Source: Prochlorococcus sp. AG-409-M05
GTDB lineage: Bacteria; Cyanobacteriota; Cyanobacteriia; PCC-6307; Cyanobiaceae
Direction of reading: 5' to 3'
NCBI GenBank assembly: GCA_003215435.1
Contig: QCKJ01000001.1
Location: 62,001-126,000 of the forward strand
DNA: 64,000 nt
Positions 54,807 to 64,000 of the stretch are shown piece by piece. Under the pieces are notes generated by a model that saw only the letters and a program-made list of their open reading frames with translations, ran no database searches and was not told the origin of the DNA. Made by a program: the position numbers and the translations under genes. How positions within the stretch are numbered: the first letter of the stretch is position 1; every line of letters starts with the position of its first letter.

Positions 54807-56018
54807 TCAAGCAGGAGATAACAACAAGACCTGTTTTCGGATTAAATCCCTTGCAATAGAAGTGATTGCAGAAGATTCATCGCAAAAAGATAATTCTCCT
54901 AATGTTGTCCCCAAGGGAGCAACTTCTATTGCCTTCATTAGTTTCCTTGCTTCAAGACTTAATTGAAGCGGATTCATTTCATAGTCAAGCAAAGACTCCT
55001 CTGGCCACCCCCAAATACATCTAGAAAGACGTGGAGTTGACTTCATTAAAAAAGATTCATCTGACCAGTCATATTTGCGAAGAACGCCTTTTGATAGAAA
55101 AAACTCAAAATGTCTTATATCAGGATCCAGGTCTTCTATTAACTTCCATTGTTGAAGTTGAGGCAAGGAGCTTGCTCTCTCAAGCAATTCATCACTTAAG
55201 AGCCTGTCCAGACGCCAAATATGGGGATTAGAAAAACCAACAAAATCAAGGTCCGTACAATTGAGAAATTTAAATAGAGACTCAATGTTGTAACTAGTTT
55301 CCTGTGGGTGGAGGTAAATATCTGCAAAATTAATATCAGAAGAGCATTCCTGTGACCATCGCTTTTCATAACTAACCCTCAAGCGATTTTCTTCAGGTAA
55401 AGAGGTAAGCAGCTTTCGACCCAAACGCAATCCGTCTTGATCGTGAGCAACGCCCAATGCCTTTAAAACACGCTGTGTGCGTTGAACTTCCCATCGTCCA
55501 CCATCTGCATAAAGAAACAAATGTATTAAGCCTCCATCTTTTAACATTTTTGATAATGCTTTAAGGCCAGATTTAGGTTGGCTTAAATGATGAAGTACAC
55601 CCACTGAATTGATGTAATCAAAAGAACATTCCTCCCGAAGTTCTAAAAGACTTATCTTCTGGAAAGTCACTTCAGCTTTCTCAAATCCACCAGAAAGGGT
55701 TAGGCGCTTAGAAGCTAATTCAAGCGCCCTAGCAGAAATATCAATTCCAAGGACCTCAGAGCCTGGATTTAAATGTGACAAATAATCAGTACTCACCCCA
55801 CTACCACAACCTGCATCAAGTATTCGCAATTTCTGACAACTTCTACCAGCAGGTGAGCTCGCACCTGTCAAAAAAGCGTAAGCAGAATCAACACACCATC
55901 GCCAGTTATATCCTGGTGGTGGTCCATTCCCTAATTGATCACATGGGAAAGGGAACTGATCATAAAAAGCACTCACCAAAGATATAGATGGGTCTTCAAG
56001 TCTGGTTTCAAAAGACAT
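54807..56018 (-). CDS. Class I SAM-dependent methyltransferase
   Basis: 403 aa. Motif I RILDAGCGSGVSTDYLSHLN and motif II VLGIDISARAL are clear, followed by FDYINSVGVLHHL, typical of Methyltransf_11/12. A C-terminal region of about 150 residues of unknown fold follows. Immediately upstream of atpI (10 bp), so possibly co-transcribed. Substrate unknown. Confidence 0.82.
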   Translation of the reverse strand: MSFETRLEDPSISLVSAFYDQFPFPCDQLGNGPPPGYNWRWCVDSAYAFLTGASSPAGRSCQKLRILDAGCGSGVSTDYLSHLNPGSEVLGIDISARALELASKRLTLSGGFEKAEVTFQKISLLELREECSFDYINSVGVLHHLSQPKSGLKALSKMLKDGGLIHLFLYADGGRWEVQRTQRVLKALGVAHDQDGLRLGRKLLTSLPEENRLRVSYEKRWSQECSSDINFADIYLHPQETSYNIESLFKFLNCTDLDFVGFSNPHIWRLDRLLSDELLERASSLPQLQQWKLIEDLDPDIRHFEFFLSKGVLRKYDWSDESFLMKSTPRLSRCIWGWPEESLLDYEMNPLQLSLEARKLMKAIEVAPLGTTLGELSFCDESSAITSIARDLIRKQVLLLSPA

Positions 56019-56252
56019 CCAAGAAAATCCAAAACAATAAGGAGTTTCTTAAGCGTAATAGATCTAACTGAAATCAGTCCCTCAATTAATTCTAACAACC
56101 CAAGACATCATTAATGAAACAATTAATACTGGTACAAGCAGAAGACAAAAGTGATTGTTAAAGAAAAATTGATTTGCATACTTTTAATCTCTAAGGGTTG
56201 GCAAAAAAGGATTAAGACGTCTCAATGGGACAATTCATGAATTCATTATCTT

Positions 56253-57494
56253 TTGAGGAGTCCCAACGAAATAAAAAGTGGGACTTGCCGTAGTCGGCAA
56301 GGCAAGGCAAGACAATTGCGCAAAATTGATACCGCAAAGCTTTCTTTCTTCCAACAATTTCTGCCGATTCCTTGGTCTCTCTGGCCATCTGAATCAAGGT
56401 TACTTATTACTCTAATTGCATTCTGGAGTCTGGCAGGACTATTAATACTTGGATCAGCAAGTTGGTGGGTTGCCAGTCGCGAAATGGGAGATGGGGCCTA
56501 CTACCTAAAACGACAGATCATATGGATGGGAGCAAGCTGGAGCCTCTTTTTTCTCGTAATATCATCAAATCTTAGAAGTTGGTTAAAGAATGCAGGACAA
56601 GGCTTTTGGGTTGGTCTTATTTTAATTTTAACAACATTAATGTTTGGCAGAACAGTTAATGGTGCAAGTCGTTGGCTTGTAATCGGAGCTTTACAAATAC
56701 AACCATCTGAGCTAATCAAACCATTTGTAATCCTTCAAGCTGCAAATATCTTTGCAAACTGGAATAGACTCTGCACTGATCAGAAATTGCTTTGGCTTTC
56801 AAGCTTCGGAATCCTTTTACTACTGATTCTCAAGCAACCCAACCTTAGTACTGCTGGGCTAATTGGAATATTAATTTGGCTAATAGCATTAGCCTCTGGA
56901 GTTAAATTTTTCAGCCTTTCTATAACTGCCCTAGGGGGGTTGCTATTAGGCCTAACAAGCATCCTCATAAATGATTACCAAAGAATGCGTATTGTTTCTT
57001 TTCTAAACCCATGGGAGGATCCTCAAGGCAATGGATACCAATTAGTCCAGAGCCTTCTAGCAATTGGTTCTGGAGGCTTTTTTGGAGAAGGATATGGCCT
57101 TTCAACACAAAAATTGCAATATCTTCCTATTCAAAGTACAGATTTTATATATGCAGTCTTTGCAGAGGAGTTCGGTTTTGTGGGTTCCGTGATGTTGTTG
57201 TTATTCCTAATGTTCATAGCGTTCTTAGGCTTCAGAGTCTCACTAAAATGCAATAGCAATCAGACACGGCTGATTGCTATTGGGTGCACAACTGTTCTTG
57301 TAGGTCAAGCAATAATGCATGTTGCAGTTGCTTCTGGAGTAATGCCAACAACAGGGTTACCTCTCCCTCTAGTTAGTTACGGAGGTAATTCGCTTATCTC
57401 TAGTTTAATGATTGCAGGATTACTGGTTCGCTCTTCACTTGAATCTACAGGTTTGATCGGAGGGCGCAGAGACAGGAATACCTTGCGTCATTAG
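56253..57494 (+). CDS. ftsW: FtsW/RodA-type SEDS glycosyltransferase, probably FtsW
   Basis: 413 aa from TTG 56253; an in-frame TTG at 56316 is an alternative start. About ten membrane spans. LVIGALQIQPSELIKPFVIL, AIGSGGFFGEGYGLSTQKLQ, STDFIYAVFAEEFGFVGS and PTTGLPLPLVSYGGNSL are SEDS signatures. The family polymerises lipid II into septal peptidoglycan. No ftsZ/ftsQ or mur genes adjacent. Confidence 0.9.
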   Translation: MRSPNEIKSGTCRSRQGKARQLRKIDTAKLSFFQQFLPIPWSLWPSESRLLITLIAFWSLAGLLILGSASWWVASREMGDGAYYLKRQIIWMGASWSLFFLVISSNLRSWLKNAGQGFWVGLILILTTLMFGRTVNGASRWLVIGALQIQPSELIKPFVILQAANIFANWNRLCTDQKLLWLSSFGILLLLILKQPNLSTAGLIGILIWLIALASGVKFFSLSITALGGLLLGLTSILINDYQRMRIVSFLNPWEDPQGNGYQLVQSLLAIGSGGFFGEGYGLSTQKLQYLPIQSTDFIYAVFAEEFGFVGSVMLLLFLMFIAFLGFRVSLKCNSNQTRLIAIGCTTVLVGQAIMHVAVASGVMPTTGLPLPLVSYGGNSLISSLMIAGLLVRSSLESTGLIGGRRDRNTLRH

Positions 57495-57525
57495 ATAATG
57501 TCATTAACGAATTTTTTATCCGGCC

Positions 57526-58245
57526 ATAGCTGACCTTCAACTAATCATTTCTGATCTTGCCCGCACAAGCGAAGTCTTATTAAAGGAAGGGCTAAGTCAT
57601 CCAGGGCCGCTAACTATTGCATTGGTTTTTGGAGGCGGCCTTCTTACGAGCCTTGGTCCATGCTCTATATCGCTCTTACCAATCACAGTTGCATATTTAG
57701 CTGGCTTTAATGAGCAACAAAATGCACTACAAAAAAGCTGCGTATTTTGTAGTGGGATAGTGAGTGCCTTAATCATTCTTGGAAGTATCAGTGGATTAGC
57801 GGGAGTTATTTATGGACAAACCCCTGAACTTTTAACTCTTCTTGTCGCAATACTGTCAATAGTTATGGGGCTAAATCTAATTGGGCTTGTAAGTATTCGA
57901 TTCCCAACGGGCCCTAATCCAAAATCCTTTGAAAAACTTGTCCCTAATGCCATAGCCCCTTATGCAGCAGGTCTTGCATTCGGTCTAGCAGCATCACCAT
58001 GCACAACACCTGTTCTAGCCGTCCTTTTGGGATGGATTGTTCAAACCGGGAGTCCACTTACTGGTGTTCTACTACTAGCCGCCTTTGGGGTCGGTCAAGT
58101 CCTACCTCTCCTAATTGCTGGTACAGCAGCTGGGGCAATCCCAAATCTAATAGCATTAAGGCCTTTGGCTCAATGGATCCCTCCTGCAAGTGGGGTAGTA
58201 CTAATTACAACTGGTGTCATGACCCTTCTCGCTCGATGGACCTGA
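57526..58245 (+). CDS. ccdA: Cytochrome c biogenesis protein CcdA
   Basis: 239 aa if translation starts at ATA 57526, giving ADLQLIISDLARTSEVLLKE before the first span. The only ordinary start codon (TTG 57622) would cut into the first membrane segment. Six spans; the redox cysteines are in TSLGPCSISLLPITVAYLAG and AASPCTTPVLAVLLGW. It relays electrons from stromal thioredoxin to the lumenal side for haem attachment (System II). Followed 4 bp later by ccs1, its partner. The start codon is the unresolved point. Confidence 0.85.
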   Translation: MADLQLIISDLARTSEVLLKEGLSHPGPLTIALVFGGGLLTSLGPCSISLLPITVAYLAGFNEQQNALQKSCVFCSGIVSALIILGSISGLAGVIYGQTPELLTLLVAILSIVMGLNLIGLVSIRFPTGPNPKSFEKLVPNAIAPYAAGLAFGLAASPCTTPVLAVLLGWIVQTGSPLTGVLLLAAFGVGQVLPLLIAGTAAGAIPNLIALRPLAQWIPPASGVVLITTGVMTLLARWT

Positions 58246-58249
58246 ATAA

Positions 58250-59539
58250 ATGAAATTAATTAAAAAGCTAATTTTATGGATATCTAACTTAAAAGTTGCA
58301 ATAGGTCTATTAGTAATAATTGCAATCGCAAGCGGTCTCGGAACAGCCATTCCTCAAGGTGAACCAAAACCTACCTATTTGGATGTGTATAACGAGCATC
58401 CATTCTTGGGTTTTATAAATGGAACAATTCTTCTTCACCTTCAAATAGATCATATTTATTCAAGTGTTTGGTTCTTATTCCTCCTTACCTGGCTTGGGCT
58501 AGCACTAATTATTTGCAGTTGGAGAAGGCAATGGCCATCTCTAAAAGCAGCAATGAAATGGATTGATTACAAAGAGCCCCATCAACTCAGCAAATTAGCC
58601 CTAGCAGAAACAGTCTCAATCGATGAGAAAGAAGCAAGCCTGTCCCAACTTGCCTCATTTCTTGAAGAGAAAGGTTGGAAAGTTAAAAAAAAACCAAACC
58701 GTATAGCTGCGAGGAAAGGAGTAATAGGGCGAGCAGGTCCTCTTCTTGTTCATATTGGACTAATTTTCCTAATGATTGGTGCGACATGGGGTTCCCTTGG
58801 AGGGCAAAAAATAGAAAGGTTCTTAGCCCCTGGAAGATCTATCGATCTAATGAGCCTTGAAGGGGAGAAGCAACTAACTCTTACTCTTAAAAACTTCAAA
58901 ATAGATAGAGATGCAGCAGGGAGAACCGAGCAATTTCGCTCAAAAATAGAACTAAGCAAACCAAATCAAATTCAAAAAGATATTCAAGAAATAAGTGTCA
59001 ATCATCCTTTGCGTTTTGAGGGTTTAACTGTTTATCAAGCTGACTGGTCTTTAGCAGCAATAACTCTTCAAATAGGTGAGAGCCCTAAATTACAATTACC
59101 TCTAAAAAGTTTTCCTGAGCTTGGAGAACAAATTTGGGGACTCGTACTTCCAACTCGTCCTGATGGAACCGAGCCAGTTCTACTCACTGTTACGAACGAG
59201 CAAGGGCCTGTAGAAGTTATTGATGATACTGGAGATATTATCGCAAATTTAATACCAGGGGGCTCATCTACTAATATCAAAGGTGTGCCAATAAAAGTAA
59301 CAAACCTCCTCCCTGCGAGTGGCCTACTTTTAAAACGCGATCCTGGGGTCCCCCTTGTTTATATCGGTTTCACTATTACTCTAATTGGTGGAGTTCTAAG
59401 CATTATCTCAACACGGCAACTTTGGGCAGTAGCCGATACAAAGAAATCTTTACTTCATGTAGGTGGACTATGCAATCGAAATCTTACAGGCTTAGCACAA
59501 GAACTACCAATAATCCTCACTACTATTTCTAATAAATAA
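58250..59539 (+). CDS. ccs1: Cytochrome c biogenesis protein Ccs1 (ResB)
   Basis: 429 aa. Hydrophobic segments near 14-30, 71-89 and 165-180, a large lumenal domain with [20 protein letters not shown], and a last span near 370-390 ([20 protein letters not shown]). This is the ResB half of System II, which works with CcsA and CcdA to attach haem to c-type cytochromes (f, c6, cM). Pairs with ccdA in one operon. Confidence 0.94.
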   Translation: MKLIKKLILWISNLKVAIGLLVIIAIASGLGTAIPQGEPKPTYLDVYNEHPFLGFINGTILLHLQIDHIYSSVWFLFLLTWLGLALIICSWRRQWPSLKAAMKWIDYKEPHQLSKLALAETVSIDEKEASLSQLASFLEEKGWKVKKKPNRIAARKGVIGRAGPLLVHIGLIFLMIGATWGSLGGQKIERFLAPGRSIDLMSLEGEKQLTLTLKNFKIDRDAAGRTEQFRSKIELSKPNQIQKDIQEISVNHPLRFEGLTVYQADWSLAAITLQIGESPKLQLPLKSFPELGEQIWGLVLPTRPDGTEPVLLTVTNEQGPVEVIDDTGDIIANLIPGGSSTNIKGVPIKVTNLLPASGLLLKRDPGVPLVYIGFTITLIGGVLSIISTRQLWAVADTKKSLLHVGGLCNRNLTGLAQELPIILTTISNK

Positions 59540-59947
59540 TCAGCAAGATTTTCTTTCACCATGAGTAACTCTCACAATCATATGTACATTTCCACGTGGG
59601 TTAAAATCAGCCTCTAATTGAATCCATTGTGGATTGCAGACTGAAACAAGGTCATCAATAATTCGATTAGCGACCTCTTCATGTGAAATCGCCTGATCGC
59701 GATAGCTATTGATATAAAGCTTCAAAGCTTTAAGCTCTAAAACGCTTGGCCCCGGTTGATAAAGCAATCTCAAAACCGCAAAGTCAGGGTAACCTGAAAA
59801 CGGGCACTTACAGGTAAATTCTGGCAGCTCTACAGAAATTTCATATGGTCTATTTTTCGTAGGATTATCAAAACAAATCAGCTTTGCATCGGCTATCTTT
59901 CGCTCTCCATACAGTGGACTCTGGGTTGAACTATTGATTGTGCTCAC
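59540..59947 (-). CDS. queF: NADPH-dependent 7-cyano-7-deazaguanine reductase
   Basis: 135 aa. Reduces preQ0 to preQ1 in queuosine synthesis. [15 protein letters not shown] carries the catalytic Cys (CPFSG), with [20 protein letters not shown] and FNPRGN following. Single-domain type I QueF of normal size. Convergent with ccs1 (stops adjacent). I see no preQ1 riboswitch motif in its leader. Confidence 0.94.
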   Translation of the reverse strand: MSTINSSTQSPLYGERKIADAKLICFDNPTKNRPYEISVELPEFTCKCPFSGYPDFAVLRLLYQPGPSVLELKALKLYINSYRDQAISHEEVANRIIDDLVSVCNPQWIQLEADFNPRGNVHMIVRVTHGERKSC

Positions 59948-60102
59948 GAGGAACTTTAGAGATCTCTAAAAGAACTTAAATCTCTGACCTTGCTTAGTCC
60001 AAGTCCATTGCACTGAAGTTCATAGAAAAAGGGTTTGGTATCAACAATAACAACTCCAGTCGTTGTTTCACCCCCTAATAGGGGGGCACCAAAGAGATTT
60101 AA

Positions 60103-60348
60103 ATGGACATTTGGCTGACTCGGCAAGGTGATAGCACCCAGATCCATCCTCTTTCTGTACATGGAATGCTTTGGCTGCAAACTCATTTTGAGGACCAATA
60201 CTGGGAGGCATTAGCCGAAAGCAGAGTCAAGCTGCCTAATGAAGATATTCAGCTGCTTACCAATGATGCAAAAGACGCAGGACTTATCTTGAGTTGCTTA
60301 TCTGAAATGAATACAACAAACCTTTCAAGTTCAGAAAAATTTCTATAA
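60103..60348 (+). CDS. 81-aa hypothetical protein
   Basis: MDIWLTRQGDSTQIHPLSVH then WLQTHFEDQYWEALAESRVK, a small soluble protein without recognised family. It ends 28 bp before glnB and may be co-transcribed with it. A C5-TAATA-G5 hairpin (60071-60086) lies in its 5' region and could be a structure in either divergent leader. Confidence 0.65.
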   Translation: MDIWLTRQGDSTQIHPLSVHGMLWLQTHFEDQYWEALAESRVKLPNEDIQLLTNDAKDAGLILSCLSEMNTTNLSSSEKFL

Positions 60349-60363
60349 CCTCAATCAATATGA

Positions 60364-61514
<1,151 letters not shown>

Positions 61515-61669
61515 TTCTTCATAAAAGCAACTAAGAATCGGAACAAAAACCAATCAAAAGACAAGAAACATGAAAACTGGCTAGAGGATCAGCACAAATC
61601 GCAAAAACCATTCTGTCCGTTCCTCATCCTCCCTCATCAAGATCTAAAGGCAGAAAGCATCTACATGTT

Positions 61670-61864
61670 GTGCCTTTAAGAGAGGCAGCAACAGTGCTTG
61701 AACTGCTATCTCCTGGAAGCTTTGTAACTCTAGACACCCATCCAAATGATCTTCCTCCATTTGAACTAATCCATTGCCGAGGAGGAAGATGCTTGGTTAG
61801 GCAACAGACCTGGGGGAAATATATTCAATGGGAAGTCGAACATAAGCGGCTAAAGTCAGCATGA
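61670..61864 (+). CDS. 64-aa hypothetical protein
   Basis: From GTG 61670: VPLREAATVLELLSPGSFVT then HCRGGRCLVRQQTWGKYIQW, a compact basic protein with two cysteines. The open frame continues upstream without a good start codon, so the true N-terminus is uncertain. Unrecognised family; located directly before purB in the same direction. Confidence 0.65.
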   Translation: MPLREAATVLELLSPGSFVTLDTHPNDLPPFELIHCRGGRCLVRQQTWGKYIQWEVEHKRLKSA

Positions 61865-61908
61865 GCCCAAGGGCTTAAGTTCTATATCTCTTTACCAATT
61901 TAGAAAAG

Positions 61909-63204
61909 TTGATCGACCGCTACACATTGCCAGAAATGGGACTGGTTTGGACAGACCAAGCCAAGTATCAAAGTTGGCTTGATGTCGAGATTGCTGCATG
62001 CGAGGCCAACTGCAAGCTTGGCCGCATACCAAAATCAGCTATGAATGAGATCCGACAAAAAGCAAGCTTTGACGAAAATAGAATTCTTGAGATTGAAGCC
62101 GAAGTTCGACATGACGTAATAGCTTTTCTTACTAATGTGAACGAAAATGTTGGAGATGCAGGCAGATTTATACATGTTGGGATGACTAGCAGTGATGTTC
62201 TTGACACAGGCCTCGCTCTTCAACTCAAAACTTCGCTCCAACTTCTTCAGAATGAGCTAAAAGAGCTTTCTGAAGCGATAAAGAGGCTTGCAACGACTCA
62301 TAAAAATACTGTGATGATTGGTCGCTCTCATGCAATTCACGGAGAGCCAATTACCTTTGGATTCAAGCTCGCCGGGTGGTTAGCTGAAACAAACCGAAAT
62401 AGCGAAAGACTTAAAAGGCTTGAGAGCGACATCTCAGTTGGTCAAGTCAGTGGTGCGATGGGAACTTATGCAAATACTGATCCAGAAGTTGAACGACTTA
62501 CTTGTGAAATTCTTGGCCTCTCACCTGATACTGCAAGTACCCAAGTGATTTCTCGAGATCGCCATGCTGATTATGTTCAAACATTGGCACTTATAGCTGC
62601 TTCATTAGACCGTTTTGCAACAGAAATCCGTAACTTACAGAGAACAGATGTACTTGAAGTAGAAGAAAGTTTTCACAAAGGCCAAAAGGGGAGTTCAGCG
62701 ATGCCCCACAAAAGGAATCCAATACGAAGTGAACGAGTTAGCGGACTTTCAAGGGTCCTAAGGGGGTACGTAATTGCCGCCCTTGAAAACGTTGCCTTAT
62801 GGCATGAGCGAGATATCAGTCACAGCTCTAATGAAAGGATGATGCTCCCTGACTGTTCCATCACGCTCCACTTCATGTTGAGAGAAATGACACAAATAAT
62901 TCAAGGCCTTGGGGTCTACCCAGACAACATGAAACGGAACATGAACATATATGGCGGTGTTGTGTTTAGTCAGCGCGTACTTTTAGCACTTGTTGAAAGT
63001 GGCCTGACTCGCGAGGATGCTTACAAACTCGTTCAGCGAAATGCTCATTCAGCCTGGAATCAGGAATCAGGAAATTTCCGGGCAAACCTTGAAGCAGATT
63101 CAGAAGTGAGCAAACATTTACAAGCTTCTGAGCTCGAGGAGTGCTTCAACACTGATATCCATCAAAAAAACCTAGCCGTTATATGGGAAAGACTTGGCCT
63201 TTGA
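61909..63204 (+). CDS. purB: Adenylosuccinate lyase
   Basis: 431 aa from TTG 61909. Catalyses two fumarate-releasing steps of purine synthesis (SAICAR cleavage and adenylosuccinate cleavage). VGMTSSDVLDTGLALQL, IGRSHAIHGEPITFG (catalytic His) and the superfamily signature GSSAMPHKRNPIRSE are present. Full length. The related fumarase gene follows 53 bp later. Confidence 0.96.
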   Translation: MIDRYTLPEMGLVWTDQAKYQSWLDVEIAACEANCKLGRIPKSAMNEIRQKASFDENRILEIEAEVRHDVIAFLTNVNENVGDAGRFIHVGMTSSDVLDTGLALQLKTSLQLLQNELKELSEAIKRLATTHKNTVMIGRSHAIHGEPITFGFKLAGWLAETNRNSERLKRLESDISVGQVSGAMGTYANTDPEVERLTCEILGLSPDTASTQVISRDRHADYVQTLALIAASLDRFATEIRNLQRTDVLEVEESFHKGQKGSSAMPHKRNPIRSERVSGLSRVLRGYVIAALENVALWHERDISHSSNERMMLPDCSITLHFMLREMTQIIQGLGVYPDNMKRNMNIYGGVVFSQRVLLALVESGLTREDAYKLVQRNAHSAWNQESGNFRANLEADSEVSKHLQASELEECFNTDIHQKNLAVIWERLGL

Positions 63205-63257
63205 AATCTCCATTAAAAAACTAAAATTAGTTTCGTCTGTGTACACCTCTAAAAGTG

Positions 63258-64000
63258 ATGGCTGACCATGTTCGTATTGAACACGACAGCATTGGGGAAG
63301 TAGAGATCCCTGCAGAAGCCCTATGGGGTGCACAAACTCAACGGTCACTGAGAAATTTTGCGATAAGCGAGGACAAGATACCTATAAAACTCATTTATGC
63401 ATTAGCTCTAATCAAGCAGGCCTCTGCATCTGCTAATGCTCGGCTGGGAGTATTAGATGAGAGCAAGAAGGAATTAATTATTAATGCCGCATCTGCTATC
63501 GCAAATGGCGCTCATGATGATCAATTTCCTTTAAAGGTCTGGCAAACAGGAAGTGGCACACAAAGCAATATGAATCTGAATGAGGTAATAAGCAACCTCG
63601 CATCTCAAGCCACACAAGAGCCCCTAGGTAGCCATAGACCTATTCATCCTAATGACGATGTAAACAAATCTCAATCCACAAATGATGTCTTCCCTACTGC
63701 TATTCATGTTGCGGCAGTCCAAGGAATCACCAATCGATTACTCCCAGAACTTCAAAGAATGATTGATGCGTTATCAAAAAAAAGTGAAGATTGGAATCAC
63801 ATCATAAAAATGGGTCGTACTCATCTTCAGGATGCTGTCCCAATAACACTTGGCCAAGAATGCTCGGCCTGGCAAGATCAACTTTCTACTGCTGCCAATA
63901 GAATTCATTCAGGCCTTCAAGAGCTATACCCTCTCCCTTTGGGCGGGACTGCAGTAGGTACAGGATTAAACACTCCTTACAACTTTGATAAAGAAGCAAT
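63258..64000 (+). CDS. fumC: Class II fumarate hydratase (partial, cut by window end)
   Basis: About 247 codons are visible and the frame is open at the right edge. MADHVRIEHDSIGEVEIPAE, WGAQTQRSLRNF, QTGSGTQSNMNLNEV, NDDVNKSQSTNDVFPTAIH and GRTHLQDAVPITLGQE are FumC motifs. Interconverts fumarate and malate; follows purB, whose product fumarate it can use. Confidence 0.95.
   Translation, partial: MADHVRIEHDSIGEVEIPAEALWGAQTQRSLRNFAISEDKIPIKLIYALALIKQASASANARLGVLDESKKELIINAASAIANGAHDDQFPLKVWQTGSGTQSNMNLNEVISNLASQATQEPLGSHRPIHPNDDVNKSQSTNDVFPTAIHVAAVQGITNRLLPELQRMIDALSKKSEDWNHIIKMGRTHLQDAVPITLGQECSAWQDQLSTAANRIHSGLQELYPLPLGGTAVGTGLNTPYNFDKEA

Noticed and set aside
59948-60102. preQ1 riboswitch upstream of queF
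   Set aside because: No preQ1-I type hairpin plus A-rich tail with the C-rich loop was visible; the strong C5/G5 hairpin at 60071-60086 does not match the class.
59956-60198. 80-aa minus-strand frame upstream of queF
   Set aside because: Contains a somewhat protein-like stretch (GGETTTGVVIVDTK) but overlaps the start of the 60103 gene and has no family or start support.

Overview
The window looks like a chromosome segment from a low-light-adapted Prochlorococcus or a close relative. The evidence is the moderately low GC, the picocyanobacterial proteins (RpoZ, Ycf65-like PSRP-3, DUF1818, DUF2811, Ccs1/CcdA, the split atp operons with an atpF' gene) and their arrangement. No database search was possible; the assignment rests on recognised protein families and gene order.

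There are two very different halves. Positions 1 to about 28,490 form a genomic island. From 28,491 to the right end is dense housekeeping backbone: EVE-domain gene, rpoZ, an Hsp70-like gene, pyrR, gpmI, secG, groEL/groES with a CIRCE element, atpDC, a transaldolase-like gene, ycf65-like, pepP, nadD, ald, the large atp operon (atpI-B-E-F'-F-H-A-G), ftsW, ccdA-ccs1, queF, glnB, tlyA, purB, and fumC cut by the right edge.

The island is the remarkable part. Its right border is the 5' end of an intact EVE-domain gene (28491-28967), whose product starts MAQQEPNYWLMKSEP. Fourteen further degenerate copies of that 5' end lie to the left, all in the same orientation (near 242, 1438, 4948, 6073, 6773, 7264, 10628, 11218, 12737, 15415, 17699, 19047, 21427 and 27703). 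Each keeps the core around tactggctaatgaaaag and then switches to a non-EVE right arm. Most right arms contain a stop codon within a few codons and end about 60-70 bp later in a pair of 7-bp motifs repeated at an 11-bp period (TTCAAAC-type). These copies cut the island into cassettes of 0.5-6 kb with unrelated cargo. One cassette, beginning at 21427, carries a complete tyrosine recombinase (21560-23113). Another carries an N-terminal recombinase remnant (1729-2376). I interpret this as an att-site-punctuated array of integrative elements using the start of an EVE-domain gene as target. It resembles tRNA-anchored tycheposons or integron arrays in logic, but with a protein-gene anchor that may have its promoter and first codons replaced at each insertion.

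Cargo from left to right: a coupled operon of tiny membrane proteins; integrase remnant, FAD2-like desaturase and DUF1330; an outer-membrane beta-barrel; cytochrome c6; a His/Met-rich peptide; an operon of six tiny coupled ORFs plus a methyltransferase, a purU fragment and a secreted protein; a Cys-containing secreted protein; arsJ (organoarsenical efflux); a higher-GC CobW-like/metallophosphoesterase trio; TPR secreted proteins; a pilin-like protein; a RecB/Cas4-like nuclease with an SSB-like partner; the integrase cassette with several secreted proteins sharing a C-x-x-A-x-D-Y-x-G-C motif; and a last secreted protein next to the EVE gene. Some right arms also encode a short leader peptide whose stop codon overlaps or abuts the first cargo start, suggesting that the att site helps translate the cargo.
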